Position numbers and translations under genes: made by a program | Notes under the pieces: model-generated | What the model saw: only the letters and a program-made list of their open reading frames with translations | What the model was told of the DNA's origin: nothing | Databases searched by the model: none | Assembly: GCA_034432435.1 (NCBI GenBank) | Contig: DAOUBS010000022.1 | Span: 1 to 15,686 of the forward strand | DNA from: JANWYT01 sp034432435 | Lineage (GTDB): Bacteria; Chloroflexota; Anaerolineae; Aggregatilineales; Phototrophicaceae | DNA length: 15,686 nucleotides | Direction of reading: 5' to 3' | Shown here: piece after piece, positions 14,965 through 15,686 of the stretch | How positions within the stretch are numbered: the stretch's first letter is position 1 | How the letters are laid out: each line of letters starts with the position of its first letter

Positions 14965-15686
14965 CAGCTCTCCAGCGCTTCGAGCAGTTCAGCCGTGATT
15001 TCCATGTTGGAGGCGACGTTCTGCACGTCGTCTAGCTCTTCGAGTCGCTCCATGATGCGCATGTTCTTCAAGGCCGAAGCCGGGTCGATGCTGATCTCGT
15101 TCGTGGCGATCCAGCGTAGTCCGGAGTCCTCGATAGTATAGCCAGCGGCAGACAGCGCCTGCTCAACTGCGGCGAAGGACTCACGCGGGGTGTAGACGGT
15201 GAGCGTCCCTTCGTCGTTTTCGACGTCGTCTGCGCCAGCATCGGCCGCAGCCATGAATACCTCGTCGTAGTTGAGCTTGTCACCGCCAAGGACGATCACC
15301 CCCACCTGCTTGAACTGCCAAGTGACTGAGCCGCTGGTGGCGAGGCTTCCGCCGTTTTTGTTGAACACGTTCTTGATCTCGGCCAGGGTGCGATTTTTGT
15401 TGTCGGTGAGGCATTCGACGATGAAGGCAATGCCGTTCACGCCGTAGCCCTCGTAGACCAGTTCTTCCGTCGCAGCGCCGCCCTCAAGCTCGCCTATGCC
15501 TTTCTTGATGGCCCGTTCGATGTTCTCTTTCGGCATGTTGGCAGCGCGCGCTTTGGCGATGGCCAGCTTGAGCTTGGGGTTGGCGCTTTCATCACCGCCG
15601 CCTTCACGGGCGGCAATCGTGATGTCACGGGCGAGGCGGGTAAAAATCTTCCCACGCTTGGCGTCTTCAGCCCCTTTTTTGCGTTT
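14964..15686 (-). CDS. yebC: YebC/PmpR/TACO1-family protein (5' end outside window)
   Basis: 240 residues are visible; by family length about ten N-terminal residues are missing beyond the right edge. The reading frame stays open to 15686, beginning KRKKGAEDAKRGKIFTRL, the usual block after the lost MxGHSKWxxIKH start. An internal Met at 15536 ('MPKENIERAIKKG') is a conserved inner position and not the start. The acidic central domain ('YEGYGVNGIAFIVE', 'DAGADDVENDEGT') is typical. Members have been described as DNA-binding regulators and, more recently, as factors that help ribosomes over proline-rich stretches. The yebC-ruvC-ruvA order is widely conserved. Confidence 0.96.
   Translation of the reverse strand, partial: KRKKGAEDAKRGKIFTRLARDITIAAREGGGDESANPKLKLAIAKARAANMPKENIERAIKKGIGELEGGAATEELVYEGYGVNGIAFIVECLTDNKNRTLAEIKNVFNKNGGSLATSGSVTWQFKQVGVIVLGGDKLNYDEVFMAAADAGADDVENDEGTLTVYTPRESFAAVEQALSAAGYTIEDSGLRWIATNEISIDPASALKNMRIMERLEELDDVQNVASNMEITAELLEALES

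Overview
The window is bacterial chromosomal DNA, G+C-rich (near 60% by eye), densely coded, with no phage, transposon, CRISPR or RNA gene visible. The style points to a Chloroflexota bacterium, probably of the Anaerolineae-like lineages. The pointers are exported proteins with long Thr/Pro or AEATP low-complexity tracts, a DnaQ-DinG fusion helicase, flavin-dependent ThyX instead of ThyA, and a BMP-type transporter. This assignment is inference; no phylogenetic marker is present.

Layout from left to right. (1) 1-3537, minus strand: a DnaQ-DinG exonuclease/helicase, then a small four-cysteine protein, then a HAD hydrolase that runs off the left edge. The last two are coupled to their upstream neighbours by touching or overlapping reading frames. 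(2) 3571-5619, minus: a single exported protein made of two tandem PstS-like binding domains with an AEATP-repeat tail, with its own candidate promoter and a hairpin-plus-T-run terminator. (3) 5660-11562, minus: a BMP-family (nucleoside-type) ABC importer operon in the order substrate-binding protein, strong hairpin, permease, permease, Rieske oxygenase, twin ABC ATPase. The Rieske oxygenase sits inside the transporter operon, so uptake and oxidative attack on the substrate are probably linked. (4) 11563-11766: divergent regulatory region. (5) 11767-13121, plus: a group II truncated haemoglobin, a three-helix membrane protein overlapping it by 4 bp, and a lipoprotein. (6) 13147-15686, minus: yebC (open at the right edge), ruvC, ruvA, thyX, packed with a 1 bp overlap and two 12 bp gaps. 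Its 3' end meets the lipoprotein gene at a long hairpin.

Together the window holds recombination/repair and nucleotide functions (yebC-ruvC-ruvA-thyX; dnaQ-dinG), one organic-solute importer with a built-in oxygenase, a transporter-less tandem binding protein, and a small haem-protein operon. The most interesting element is the importer with the embedded Rieske oxygenase. The tandem PstS-like protein, with the same four cysteines in each half, and the small four-cysteine protein are the least-explained proteins.
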